Below the pieces are notes generated by a model. The model was given only the letters and a program-made list of their open reading frames with translations. It was not told where the DNA came from and searched no databases. A stretch of DNA of 50,851 bases, taken from positions 1 to 50,851 of IMG/VR virus record IMGVR_UViG_3300004770_000019; one strand, written 5' to 3'. The DNA comes from a virus. Below are positions 40,605-49,048 of this stretch, in pieces. How positions within the stretch are numbered: position 1 is the first letter of the stretch; every line of letters starts with the position of its first letter. Made by a program: the position numbers and the translations under genes.

Positions 40605-41404
40605 TAGAAATTCCTGATGAATTTTTACAGTCAATAGGAGTTGTGTACCCACATGAAAATTTTGAAATATTTGAATATTGGGCTACGAAACAATTACCTT
40701 TTACAAGTGAAAGAGAATACTTACCTATCCAATGGACTGCATACTTTGTAAACAATGGTTACGGGAATGATGTATTAGCTTTGCATAGACTACAACAATT
40801 CGTTGACCAACTTCCTAAAGATAAAAAGTATTGGACAATAGTTCAATACGACAACGGGATTGTTATAGATTTTAATGATTTAGATGTTTTGCAATTCAAC
40901 ATGAGTAAGAATATAGGCGTTCCTATACCATTACTTTGCATGGAACATTCATACGTTCACAATGAAGATAAATCAATACTAGCTTCATTCATAGGCTCAC
41001 ATACACATCCAATAAGAGAGCATATATTTAAGATAAGTAATGCAGAATATTATATATCCGATGAAAACCATGATATAAATAGGTATTGCAGAATATTAGC
41101 AAGTTCTATATTTGGGTTAGCACCTAGAGGGTATGGATTAAATAGCTTTAGGCTTTCTGAATGTATGCAATACGGCACAATACCTGTTTATATTTCAGAT
41201 GAGTTTATTATACCTTTTGGGGTAGATTTTGAAGAATATGGGGTGTTAATAAAAGAAGAAGATGCACATAGAATAGAAGAAATATTGGGCGCATATACCA
41301 TGCTTCAAATAATTGAAAAGCAAAATAATATCAAGAAATACTACGAAGAATATTACACCTATAATGGTGCTTTTAATAAAATAAAAGAATATCTTGAAAG
41401 CTAA
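40601..41404 (+). CDS. Exostosin-like glycosyltransferase (GT47)
   Basis: 267 residues. The C-terminal part SSIFGLAPRGYGLNSFRLSECMQYGTIPVYISDEFIIPFG is the exostosin signature (F-x-L-x-PRG-x-G-x-x-S-x-R-x-xE-x-hxxG-hIPVhhSD-x-hxxPF), including the acidic residue of the ISDE. The N-terminal part has the WTIVQYDNG and IVIDF pattern of a GT-B fold. It would transfer a sugar to a glycan acceptor. Bacterial and viral GT47-like enzymes are known in surface glycan clusters. The end overlaps the next gene by 11 bases. Confidence 0.8.
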   Translation: MIEIPDEFLQSIGVVYPHENFEIFEYWATKQLPFTSEREYLPIQWTAYFVNNGYGNDVLALHRLQQFVDQLPKDKKYWTIVQYDNGIVIDFNDLDVLQFNMSKNIGVPIPLLCMEHSYVHNEDKSILASFIGSHTHPIREHIFKISNAEYYISDENHDINRYCRILASSIFGLAPRGYGLNSFRLSECMQYGTIPVYISDEFIIPFGVDFEEYGVLIKEEDAHRIEEILGAYTMLQIIEKQNNIKKYYEEYYTYNGAFNKIKEYLES

Positions 41405-41954
41405 TATCATACATTGCAACTATTACCAAGATAGGTTAGCCCGTTTAGTTGACGAATTAGATAACAATGGTATTAAAGACTTTGAACTTTGGGACGGGAT
41501 AGTAGATAATAAATCCAATAAAAAGGGAATCAATCAAAGCCACAAGCAAATAATAGAATACGCAAAACTAGCAGATTGGGATGAAGTTTTAATAATGGAA
41601 GATGATGTTAGATTTTGCGGAAAAGGTTCTTTTCAATATTTCTTAGATAGTAAGCCTAAAGACTTCGATATTTATCTTTCAGGGATATATATGGGTGAAA
41701 TATTGGAAGATAAGACTGTTAAATCATTTTCGGGATTTCATTGTTACATAGTAAATTCAAGATTCTACGATACATTCCTTTCAGTTCCCGATGATGAGCA
41801 TATTGATAGAGCATTGGCTAATTTAGGGAAATACAAAGTATGCTATCCATTTGCAGCCGTACAATACAACGGGTTTTCAACCAATACAAAAAGACAAGAA
41901 AATTACGACATCTTATTAGAAGGTCGTGAATTATACGGTAATTATTTCTTGTAA
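41394..41954 (+). CDS. Glycosyltransferase family 25-like, last gene of the island
   Basis: 186 residues from TTG 41394. KANIIHCNYYQDRLARLVDELDNNGI is a GT25-like start and VLIMEDDVRF carries the E-D-D metal motif; FSGFHCYIVNSRFYDTFL and YPFAAVQYNGFSTNTKRQENY follow. It is shorter than the first GT25-like protein and diverged from it, so it is a paralogue rather than a recent copy. A promoter-like TTTG-N20-TTACTTTG lies just after its stop, marking the end of the island and the start of the head module. Confidence 0.75.
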   Translation: MKANIIHCNYYQDRLARLVDELDNNGIKDFELWDGIVDNKSNKKGINQSHKQIIEYAKLADWDEVLIMEDDVRFCGKGSFQYFLDSKPKDFDIYLSGIYMGEILEDKTVKSFSGFHCYIVNSRFYDTFLSVPDDEHIDRALANLGKYKVCYPFAAVQYNGFSTNTKRQENYDILLEGRELYGNYFL

Positions 41955-41963
41955 TAAAATTTA

Positions 41964-41995
41964 TTTGTTTTTTTAAGGTTTTTTTAATTACTTTG
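41964..41995 (+). promoter_or_regulatory. Promoter in front of the portal gene
   Basis: TTTG (41964-41967), 20 bases, TTACTTTG (41988-41995). It is the same arrangement and spacing as the rightward early promoter at 3928-3959. The TTACTTTG covers the annotated TTG start of portal (41993), so if it is a promoter the portal start codon must lie further down. Confidence 0.5.
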
Positions 41996-44356
41996 AGTAG
42001 GATTAAAAATTCCTTAAAATTGGCAGATAATCAATACGGTTACCCTGATAATCAAATAGACCCAAGAGAAAAAGGTTACGATTGGATTTTGCAGTACGCA
42101 AAGGCAGCCTATTTTGATAATAGGGGTTATATCCCGTCTGCACCAATGAACTCTAGCACTTCTAAGATGCAAGAGATTAAAGAGTATGCTTTAGGTCAGC
42201 AATCAATATCAAAATACAAAAGAGAGTTACTAGCAGACGAACAGCAAGATAAAACTTGGCAATCAATAGATTGGTCGCCACTAGCCCTACTTCCAAAGTT
42301 TAGGGAAATTGCTATTTCTAGGATGTTCCAAACAAAATATGATGTACAAGCATTTGCGGTAGACCCATTAGCTAAAAGCGAAGAAGATAACTATTTTAAC
42401 GAAATGAAAGTTAAGATAATGCTTCGTGAACAAGTGCAACAAATGGGTCAAGCGGGTCAAGAATTAGCGAATAACCCAATTTTAAAACCTGCACCAAATG
42501 AGCCACAAGACTTAGAGCAGCTTAAAATGGAAATGGACTTCGGATATAAGCATATTATGTCAATGGAAGCCGAAGAACTAAATACCCTAATCATGCAACA
42601 GAATGATGGGGAAGAATTAAGAAAAAGAACTATTGAATACTTATATGATTTTGGAATAGGTGGCTATACGCAATGGATTGATGAAAATGGAATGGTAAAA
42701 ATAAGGGAAATCAACCCTGAAAATACTGTATTATCTTATTGTTCAAAAAATAATTTTTCTGATTTAATCCATTGGGGTGAGATTATAGAAGTATATGTAG
42801 CAGACTTAGCCCCATACTTTACTAAAGACCAATTAAATAAGATTATCACAACAGTAGCGGGGAAATATGGTAATCCTACCAATATTGCCTACGGTGCTGA
42901 TATGTCTAAGTATTGGAGTAAGTTTAAAGTGTTGGTAATGGACTTTAAATTCCTATCATGGAATACAACAGTTTATAAATCAGAAATTGATGGTAGAGGT
43001 AATGAAAGGTTTAATAAAACAAAATTCAAAGACTTATCAAAAAATACTCCCCTAGAAAAAGAATACGCAGAACCATTTGAAGATACAGGAAGTAAAGGAA
43101 GTGCAGACCCTAAATTTATACCAATCACTAGAAAGGTGCAGTATAAATGTAAGTGGCTGATTAACACAGACTTTATGTATGATTATGGTCTGTCTGAAAA
43201 TCAAGTTAGAAAACAATCTTCTTGGTGGGACACTACTTTAGATGTTCAATTATATGCTTGGAATTTCTATAAAATGAAGTTTGCGGGTATTACAGAAAGA
43301 CTTATACCATTGGAAGATAAGGCTTGTTTGACTTGGTTTAAGCTACAAAATCTTACCAATAAACTTGTCCCTTATCTAATCAATTTAGACTTAACTGCAT
43401 TTGAAGGCGTAAACTTTGGTAAAGGTGGTGGTAACGCAACACCATCAGAGATTGTAGATTTCATATTCACAAACTTTGTAGTACCACATAGAAGCCATGA
43501 CCTATTAAGGCAAAATCCTAACTATAAACCTGTAAGCATTGAAGCTAGCGGTCAGTTAGCATTGTTTAGTCAGCTTTATGAAGAATTAAATAATACAATC
43601 CAAATGATGCGTCAAGTGTCAGGATTGAATGAAATAACAGATGGTAGCACACCAAATTCTAAAAACTTAAATAGTACCAATGCAGCAGGTATGCAAGGTA
43701 CAAATAACGCATTATTCTTAATTCAAAATGCAGACAAATACCTTACACTTAAACTAGCAGATGCTAATATAGCTAAAGGACAAATTGCAGTTAAATTAGG
43801 GAAAGTATCAGGTTATAGAAAAGCATTAGGTCAAGAAACAGTTAGCTTCTTACAAATTAACCCTAGTGTATCAAATCACGAATTTGGTATATTCTTAGAA
43901 GATGCACCAAGTGATGAGCAAAGACAAATGTTTTGGCAGTCATTAAATGCAAAGGAGTATCAAGGATTAATTGAGCCAAGCGATAAGATTTTGGTAATGT
44001 CTGTTAGAAATTTAAAACAAGCAGATATTGTATTAGCATATAGAATTAAAAAACGTAAAGAAGAAGCCCAACAAGCTGAATTACAAAAGATTCAAGCTAA
44101 TAATCAAGGTCAGCAACAAACTACTGCAATGGCGGCACAAGCAGCTTTGCAGCAAACACAAGCACAAACAGAATCACAGATAGCAGTAATCAATGCTCAA
44201 ATGCAATGGCAATACATCATTGAAAAGATGAAGAAAGAGTCAGATGTAGATGAAGCTAAAGTACACGCAGAATCAAAAGTTATTGCACAACAAATAGCTT
44301 CTGATGCAAAAATCACAGTAGAACAATTAAAACCTAAAAAAGAGAAAGCAGCATAA
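41993..44356 (+). CDS. Portal protein (crAss-like), 787 aa
   Basis: 787 residues, a typical length for P22/crAss-type portals. N-terminal DPREKGYDWILQYAKAAYFDNRGYIP and IPLEDKACLTWFKLQNLTNKLVPYLI, KEYQGLIEPSDKILVMSVRNLKQADIVLAYR and a C-terminal glutamine-rich coiled coil (QAELQKIQANNQGQQQTTAMAAQ) agree with this class. It forms the packaging channel vertex. The ATG-less start is uncertain: TTG 41993 lies in a promoter-like box, and the next in-frame option is TTG 42020. It follows the sugar island directly and precedes the scaffold-like gene. Confidence 0.8.
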   Translation: MSRIKNSLKLADNQYGYPDNQIDPREKGYDWILQYAKAAYFDNRGYIPSAPMNSSTSKMQEIKEYALGQQSISKYKRELLADEQQDKTWQSIDWSPLALLPKFREIAISRMFQTKYDVQAFAVDPLAKSEEDNYFNEMKVKIMLREQVQQMGQAGQELANNPILKPAPNEPQDLEQLKMEMDFGYKHIMSMEAEELNTLIMQQNDGEELRKRTIEYLYDFGIGGYTQWIDENGMVKIREINPENTVLSYCSKNNFSDLIHWGEIIEVYVADLAPYFTKDQLNKIITTVAGKYGNPTNIAYGADMSKYWSKFKVLVMDFKFLSWNTTVYKSEIDGRGNERFNKTKFKDLSKNTPLEKEYAEPFEDTGSKGSADPKFIPITRKVQYKCKWLINTDFMYDYGLSENQVRKQSSWWDTTLDVQLYAWNFYKMKFAGITERLIPLEDKACLTWFKLQNLTNKLVPYLINLDLTAFEGVNFGKGGGNATPSEIVDFIFTNFVVPHRSHDLLRQNPNYKPVSIEASGQLALFSQLYEELNNTIQMMRQVSGLNEITDGSTPNSKNLNSTNAAGMQGTNNALFLIQNADKYLTLKLADANIAKGQIAVKLGKVSGYRKALGQETVSFLQINPSVSNHEFGIFLEDAPSDEQRQMFWQSLNAKEYQGLIEPSDKILVMSVRNLKQADIVLAYRIKKRKEEAQQAELQKIQANNQGQQQTTAMAAQAALQQTQAQTESQIAVINAQMQWQYIIEKMKKESDVDEAKVHAESKVIAQQIASDAKITVEQLKPKKEKAA

Positions 44357-44378
44357 TTTTTTAACTAAAAAATAAAAT

Positions 44379-45530
44379 ATGGAAACCGAAGAAATTATAG
44401 AACAACAAGCAACGCAAACGCAAGAGCAACAACCTGTATTTGAAAAGTCAACATTTGGTCAATCTGCACAACAATCATTAGATTTTAATACGTCTACTGA
44501 TACAGCAGCTACAGAAACAACAACAGAAAACCAAACAGCGACAAATGAGGAAGCAGTACAAGAAGATGGAGTGGCTACGTTCACTATGCCTACATTCGGT
44601 GAAGATGCTACCCAATCTAATGTTAGTGAGGAAGGTGTACAGAATACAGCACCGATAGATTGGAAAGAAGAAATTAAAAAACAAGATAGAAGGGATGTTT
44701 TAAAAGCTGCGGGATTAAGTGATTTTGCGATTGATTTTGCAGAATATTATGAAGCAGGTAATGACCCTTATAAATATTTAGAAGCTAAATCTTTTGATTG
44801 GGAAAAAGTTGGTGATATTGACGTAGTTAAAAATGACTATAAACAACAATACCCAACATTTAATGACCAACAAATTGATAGGTTAATAGCTAAAAAATAC
44901 GGTTTTATTGAAGGTGGTGATGAAGAAGATAATGCAGACGCATTATTGATGGTGAAAGCAGATGCACACGTTTCAAGACAAGCTAAAATACAACAGCAAA
45001 AAGCGTTTGTAATACCGACTGTTAATAAACCGCAAGAGGCGGCTACATCACAAGGTAATATAGACCAATTAATAGCGCAACAACAAGAGGTAGCAGCACA
45101 AGAGTATCAAAACATCGTTAAATTCTACCAAGAACATGAGGCAACACAAAATCTTAGTCAATCCAAAAGAGTTGGAGTAGACTTAGGTACTGAAAAGCCT
45201 TTTTACTTCAATGTAGAAAAACCTGAATTGGTTACAAAAGCTATTACACATGGAGATTTTTGGCAAAGGATTACAGCGACAAATCCGCAAGAGGCAGATG
45301 TAAGCAAATTAATCCCTGATGTGGCAAAACTACAAAAGTTAGTCATAGCAGCTATGAATCCCAACTACGAAAAAGACATCTTTAATTATGGTAAATCCTT
45401 TGGGCTAAAAGCTATTGTTGAAGAAGGTCAAAATGCCAAGCGACCAAATGGTACTTCACCCACCGTACCAAATGATACGCCACAAGCAGCTTGGGGAAGG
45501 GCGGCAACAACAACATTTGGTGGGCGATAA
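44379..45530 (+). CDS. Scaffold-like head assembly protein, 383 aa
   Basis: 383 residues, strongly acidic and glutamine/threonine-rich N-terminus (EEIIEQQATQTQEQQPVFEK), a helical middle (DWKEEIKKQDRRDVLKAAGLSDFAIDFAEYYEAG, KNDYKQQYPTFNDQQIDRLIAKKYG) and a C-terminal region with QQQEVAAQEYQNIVKFYQEHEATQN. This charge pattern and position between portal and major capsid match phage scaffolding proteins. No protease motif is apparent. It would be removed or retained during capsid maturation. Confidence 0.65.
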   Translation: METEEIIEQQATQTQEQQPVFEKSTFGQSAQQSLDFNTSTDTAATETTTENQTATNEEAVQEDGVATFTMPTFGEDATQSNVSEEGVQNTAPIDWKEEIKKQDRRDVLKAAGLSDFAIDFAEYYEAGNDPYKYLEAKSFDWEKVGDIDVVKNDYKQQYPTFNDQQIDRLIAKKYGFIEGGDEEDNADALLMVKADAHVSRQAKIQQQKAFVIPTVNKPQEAATSQGNIDQLIAQQQEVAAQEYQNIVKFYQEHEATQNLSQSKRVGVDLGTEKPFYFNVEKPELVTKAITHGDFWQRITATNPQEADVSKLIPDVAKLQKLVIAAMNPNYEKDIFNYGKSFGLKAIVEEGQNAKRPNGTSPTVPNDTPQAAWGRAATTTFGGR

Positions 45531-45549
45531 CAAATAAAAACCAAATAAA

Positions 45550-46917
45550 ATGCCATCAGCAGGTATAATTAATAAACAGTATGTGTCGTCATTAGACCCA
45601 CTATTGGACAGACGTGAAATTAACAGAGATGTTACAGACGTTTTTAACGAAGATAACCTTACAGACATTGTAAACCTTGCAAGTCGTAAGAAACCAATCG
45701 AAACAGGTCAACCTTTCTATAACACTTATGTAAATGACAAGTTGTTTTTCTTGTTAGATACTACAGGTGGTACAGTAAACGGTTCGGGTACAACTTCTTT
45801 GAACTTCACTTGTACAGCAGCTACATCAGGTCTTGCTCGTAAAGACGATATTTTGTTAGCACCAACAGGTGTTCAATCTTTGATTGTAACTAACGTGACT
45901 ACTGCATCAGGTATTGATACTGTATTCGTAAAGGCTGTTTCAGGTTCTAACGTAACTTTAACAGCGAATGATAAACTTTCAGTTTATTCAGTAGCAGTTG
46001 GTGAAAACTCAACTTCTCAAACTAACTTACGTTTCGGATTAACTCGTTACTTCAATAAGTATCAAATCTTCCGCGAAATTTCTGTAATCACAGACGTTCA
46101 GAAAGCTGCTACTATTGAAACAACTTTCAATGGTCAACCTTACTTCGCAGTAAAAGACCATTTGGAAAAGCAAATAAAATTGAAGGGAGATATTAACGCA
46201 GCGTTTATCGCAGGTGATATGAGTACTACTTCTTTTTCTGATGCTAACGCTTTCTTAGTTGACCCTAACGGTTATACAGGAGCGGGTGGAACAGCAGGTA
46301 GCGGTAACATCCAAACTACTCGCGGATTACATAAGTACAATGAAATTTACGGTAACACTATCGTAGATGGTACTTTAGGTACTTTCCAAAAAGCAGATTT
46401 GGATAACGCAGTTGCAACTTTAATCGCAGCACGTTCTCCTAGAGAGCAGTTAGTATTCGGTTCAAGCATCGCTAGAGCAGCCGTTGATACCTACCTTAAA
46501 AACTTAGGTTCATCAGGGGTTACTTCTGTACGTTTGGTTGTAGACGGTAAAGAATTAGATTTGCAAGTAGATAAATTATCTTACGCAGGTTTTCAATTCA
46601 ACTACATGACTATGCCAATCATGAACCATCCTATTATGTTCCAACAAACTGTAATTAACAAGTCTTTGTATTATGTTCCTTACAACTTGAAAGTTCCAAT
46701 CTTAGGTGGTGGATTCGATGCAGCAATCGGGGTTCGCTATGTACCTTCTCAAACTAAATACGGTAACGGTATGATTGATGAAATCCATACAGGTGCTTTA
46801 GCTTGGAACGGTAATGCAAATGGCGACCAAATGAACGCTACTTGTTCTTGGACAACTAAGCAAGGTTTAGAAGTATTAGGTGCTCAATTCCTTTTACGTC
46901 AACAAGTTTTGGCTTAA
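45550..46917 (+). CDS. Major capsid protein, 455 aa
   Basis: 455 residues, right after the scaffold-like gene. It has a polar N-terminus, many serine/threonine strands (TSLNFTCTAATSG, VKAVSGSNVTLTANDKLSVYSV), EKQIKLKGDINAAFIAGDMS, and a C-terminal beta-rich domain (AGFQFNYMTMPIMNHP, VPYNLKVPILGGG), as expected for an HK97-fold capsid protein. Arginine codons here include many CGT/CGC whereas other genes mostly use AGA/AGG, and codons ending in C are common, a sign of selection for high expression. A strong terminator follows 24 bases downstream. Confidence 0.8.
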   Translation: MPSAGIINKQYVSSLDPLLDRREINRDVTDVFNEDNLTDIVNLASRKKPIETGQPFYNTYVNDKLFFLLDTTGGTVNGSGTTSLNFTCTAATSGLARKDDILLAPTGVQSLIVTNVTTASGIDTVFVKAVSGSNVTLTANDKLSVYSVAVGENSTSQTNLRFGLTRYFNKYQIFREISVITDVQKAATIETTFNGQPYFAVKDHLEKQIKLKGDINAAFIAGDMSTTSFSDANAFLVDPNGYTGAGGTAGSGNIQTTRGLHKYNEIYGNTIVDGTLGTFQKADLDNAVATLIAARSPREQLVFGSSIARAAVDTYLKNLGSSGVTSVRLVVDGKELDLQVDKLSYAGFQFNYMTMPIMNHPIMFQQTVINKSLYYVPYNLKVPILGGGFDAAIGVRYVPSQTKYGNGMIDEIHTGALAWNGNANGDQMNATCSWTTKQGLEVLGAQFLLRQQVLA

Positions 46918-46941
46918 TCGTTTGATATGGGTTAGAAGTAG

Positions 46942-46969
46942 GTGGGGGTGTAAAAAGCCCCCACTTTTT
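46942..46969 (+). terminator. Rho-independent terminator after the major capsid gene
   Basis: GTGGGGG (46942-46948) pairs with CCCCCAC (46958-46964), loop of 9 bases (TGTAAAAAG), then T5. It ends the portal-scaffold-capsid transcript. Confidence 0.85.
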
Positions 46970-47000
46970 AAAACTAAATTATAAACAAAAAACAGAAAAA

Positions 47001-47879
47001 ATGAAAGTAATTCCAAAGAAGTTCAATGATTTGTCGCCTGAACTTTTAAAAAAAATGACAAAACTAAAAAATGGGGAACAGGTATTATTCCAAATGATGA
47101 ATGGTATTAAAAACCCCGACCCCGACCCTGATGAACAAAGAAAAAGACCAATGCTTTACCCAAAGCATAACATCCCAATGAATGATTACATTAAAGATTT
47201 AGATGGGGAATGGAAACACATTGTTATTGCAGATTCTTGGGACACCGATAAACCTGCAAGAGAAGCATTTTTCATGCCAGGAATGGATGATGGCGGATTA
47301 TTTACAGGAAAGTTTTCATTGACAGGTGGTAATAAAAAACATGAAGAATTATTTGAGTATTTACAGATTTGTAATTACAACGAAAGTTGCATATTAGGTG
47401 AAGATAGAGATGTATCAAAACCTATATTATTTAAAATGGTAAATCTAAAAGCAGAAGCTACTCAAACTACTAATAAGATTGGTATTTTAAGAAAGGCATT
47501 AGACTTAGCAATTAGCATTAAAGAAGAAGATGGTAAAGAATTAGCAGCAAGTTTAAATTGGAATGTTTATACTGATTGGGTAGAATTAGAAGCTAAGATT
47601 TTAGATTTTGCAAAGTCTAAGCCCGAAGAATTTCTTAAATATTACCAAGACCCAAGTAAGAAGATTAAATCACAAATAAAACAAGCATTAACTAATAATA
47701 TCATTAGCTACGACCCAATTAAAGGGGAAGTTAAAATGGGAGATTCATTACTTACTGTAATTAAAAAAGCAGATAGAAATAATGACATTTTAGACTACCT
47801 AACAGTTTGGTTTAATGAAGCTAAAAATGGTCAAGAAGTGCTAGAAAATATTAAAGCACAATTAGAAGTTACTGTATAA
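47001..47879 (+). CDS. Hypothetical virion/head-associated protein, 292 aa
   Basis: 292 residues, lysine-rich alpha/beta protein (MKVIPKKFNDLSPELLKKMTKLKNGEQVLFQMMNGI, KHIVIADSWDTDKP, FTGKFSLTGGNKKHEELFEYLQI, then a helical C-terminal half). No family recognised. It sits alone between two strong terminators (46942-46969 and 47904-47933), so it is its own transcription unit with a promoter probably in 46970-47000 that I cannot pinpoint. By position it is likely a minor head protein. Confidence 0.55.
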   Translation: MKVIPKKFNDLSPELLKKMTKLKNGEQVLFQMMNGIKNPDPDPDEQRKRPMLYPKHNIPMNDYIKDLDGEWKHIVIADSWDTDKPAREAFFMPGMDDGGLFTGKFSLTGGNKKHEELFEYLQICNYNESCILGEDRDVSKPILFKMVNLKAEATQTTNKIGILRKALDLAISIKEEDGKELAASLNWNVYTDWVELEAKILDFAKSKPEEFLKYYQDPSKKIKSQIKQALTNNIISYDPIKGEVKMGDSLLTVIKKADRNNDILDYLTVWFNEAKNGQEVLENIKAQLEVTV

Positions 47880-47903
47880 ATTACGCATATAAGCAATTAA
47901 ATC

Positions 47904-47933
47904 AGCCCCACAAAAAATAAGTGGGGCTTTTTT
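47904..47933 (+). terminator. Rho-independent terminator after the 292-aa gene
   Basis: AGCCCCAC (47904-47911) pairs with GTGGGGCT (47921-47928), loop of nine bases, then T5 (47929-47933). Confidence 0.85.
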
Positions 47934-47955
47934 ATGTTTTTAACAAAAATTTAAG

Positions 47956-47963
47956 TAGATTTG
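47956..47963 (+). promoter_or_regulatory. Bacteroidota-type -7 element after the terminator
   Basis: TAGATTTG matches TAnnTTTG, 14 bases before the ATG at 47978. It lies directly after the 47904-47933 terminator, so a new transcript starts here. Confidence 0.5.
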
Positions 47964-47977
47964 AGAAACATTTTACA

Positions 47978-48493
47978 ATGGCACTTACAGTAAATTTTGT
48001 CGCATCTACTAATATAACTACCCCAACTATCCTTACATTAGCTGATACATCTACGGGTACTGATGGAGCAATTACATCAAGAAGGGTTCTTTTGCAAAAG
48101 GCAGATGGAACGTATCTAGTCCCTACAGGGACAACAACTAATTATATTGTTTGGGATATAGCATCTTCTAGTATAAATTTATCTGTTTTATCGGCAGATT
48201 ACGCATTGAATATTTATGTTTATTGGATGGCGGGTAGTCAAGTAAATTATTATCTAAATATACTTTACGAATTTAATACAAATGCAAGGGTTCTTAGAAT
48301 ACAATTATTAAAAGCGTTAGCAGCTAATCCTAATCAAGTGAATAGTGCTAATTACTTTTCAGTATTATCAAGACTATCTACTTACATTGATGGAGCAAAT
48401 GAAGCTGTTCTTTTAGCAGGGGATATTACACTTGCACAGCTTTGTAATAATAACGCAGCAGTATATGTAAACAACCCTAAATTAGCATATTAA
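47978..48493 (+). CDS. Beta-rich structural protein, 171 aa
   Basis: From ATG 47978, which follows the promoter element. An upstream GTG at 47921 lies in the terminator stem and would add 19 residues, so I reject it. The N-terminal part is beta-rich (LTVNFVASTNITTPTILTLADTSTG, IVWDIASSSINLSVLSADYALNIYVYW) and the C-terminal part helical (ARVLRIQLLKALAANP, NYFSVLSRLSTYIDGANEAV). Probably a neck or tail component by position; no family recognised. It overlaps the next start by one base. Confidence 0.55.
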   Translation: MALTVNFVASTNITTPTILTLADTSTGTDGAITSRRVLLQKADGTYLVPTGTTTNYIVWDIASSSINLSVLSADYALNIYVYWMAGSQVNYYLNILYEFNTNARVLRIQLLKALAANPNQVNSANYFSVLSRLSTYIDGANEAVLLAGDITLAQLCNNNAAVYVNNPKLAY

Positions 48494-49047
48494 TGACAAC
48501 AGCAAACGTAATTAATATTGCTAAGGTTTGCATCCCACTAGCATTAAAAGATATTGCTAATCAAATCAATGGCGATAAGAGATACCCAAGAGAATTGTAC
48601 ATAGCTTACAATACTCTTAACGATTTATATACAGATAATCCATCAAGTACAGATGTAACATCATTGACCAATTATGTGTATGCTTTATGTGGTGGATATT
48701 ATTTTCAAGCACAAAACTTACTAAGTCTAGGTCAATCAGGTATTATAGTAAACCCATCAACAGGGGTAGCTTCATTTGCTTCTTTAAGAGAACAGTTTGT
48801 AGTTGGGGATGTTGGAGCATTACTTACAAACGGGGCTACTACATTTACAATAAATATTGGTGCAGGTAATGTATTCCAAGACGGAACATTCCAAATTGAA
48901 TTAGACCAATCAATATTACCAAGAAATAATAGTAATTATATAAGCTATACAGTTAGCTATGCAGCAGGTATAATTACAGTAGTATTAAATCAAGCAGCAG
49001 TAACAGGGCAACTATATGTTATAACAGGAACTTATCTTATAGTATAA
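48493..49047 (+). CDS. Structural protein with helical N-terminus and beta-rich end, 184 aa
   Basis: 184 residues: helical N-terminus (VINIAKVCIPLALKDIANQINGDKRYPRELYIAYNTLNDLY), then a glycine/serine-rich loop and a beta-rich C-terminal half (TTFTINIGAGNVFQDGTFQIELDQ, YTVSYAAGIITVVLNQAAVTGQLYVITGTYLIV). The last part may be an Ig-like domain. It lies between the 171-aa gene and the signal-peptide fibre gene. Role is likely in the neck or fibre attachment; not recognised. Confidence 0.5.
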   Translation: MTTANVINIAKVCIPLALKDIANQINGDKRYPRELYIAYNTLNDLYTDNPSSTDVTSLTNYVYALCGGYYFQAQNLLSLGQSGIIVNPSTGVASFASLREQFVVGDVGALLTNGATTFTINIGAGNVFQDGTFQIELDQSILPRNNSNYISYTVSYAAGIITVVLNQAAVTGQLYVITGTYLIV

Positions 49048-49048
49048 T

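Noticed and set aside
48687-48869. A small overlapping ORF within the 184-aa gene
   Set aside because: Its translation is rich in Trp, Tyr, Cys, Arg and Lys in the way of out-of-frame reading of a gene rich in A/T and has no independent start context.
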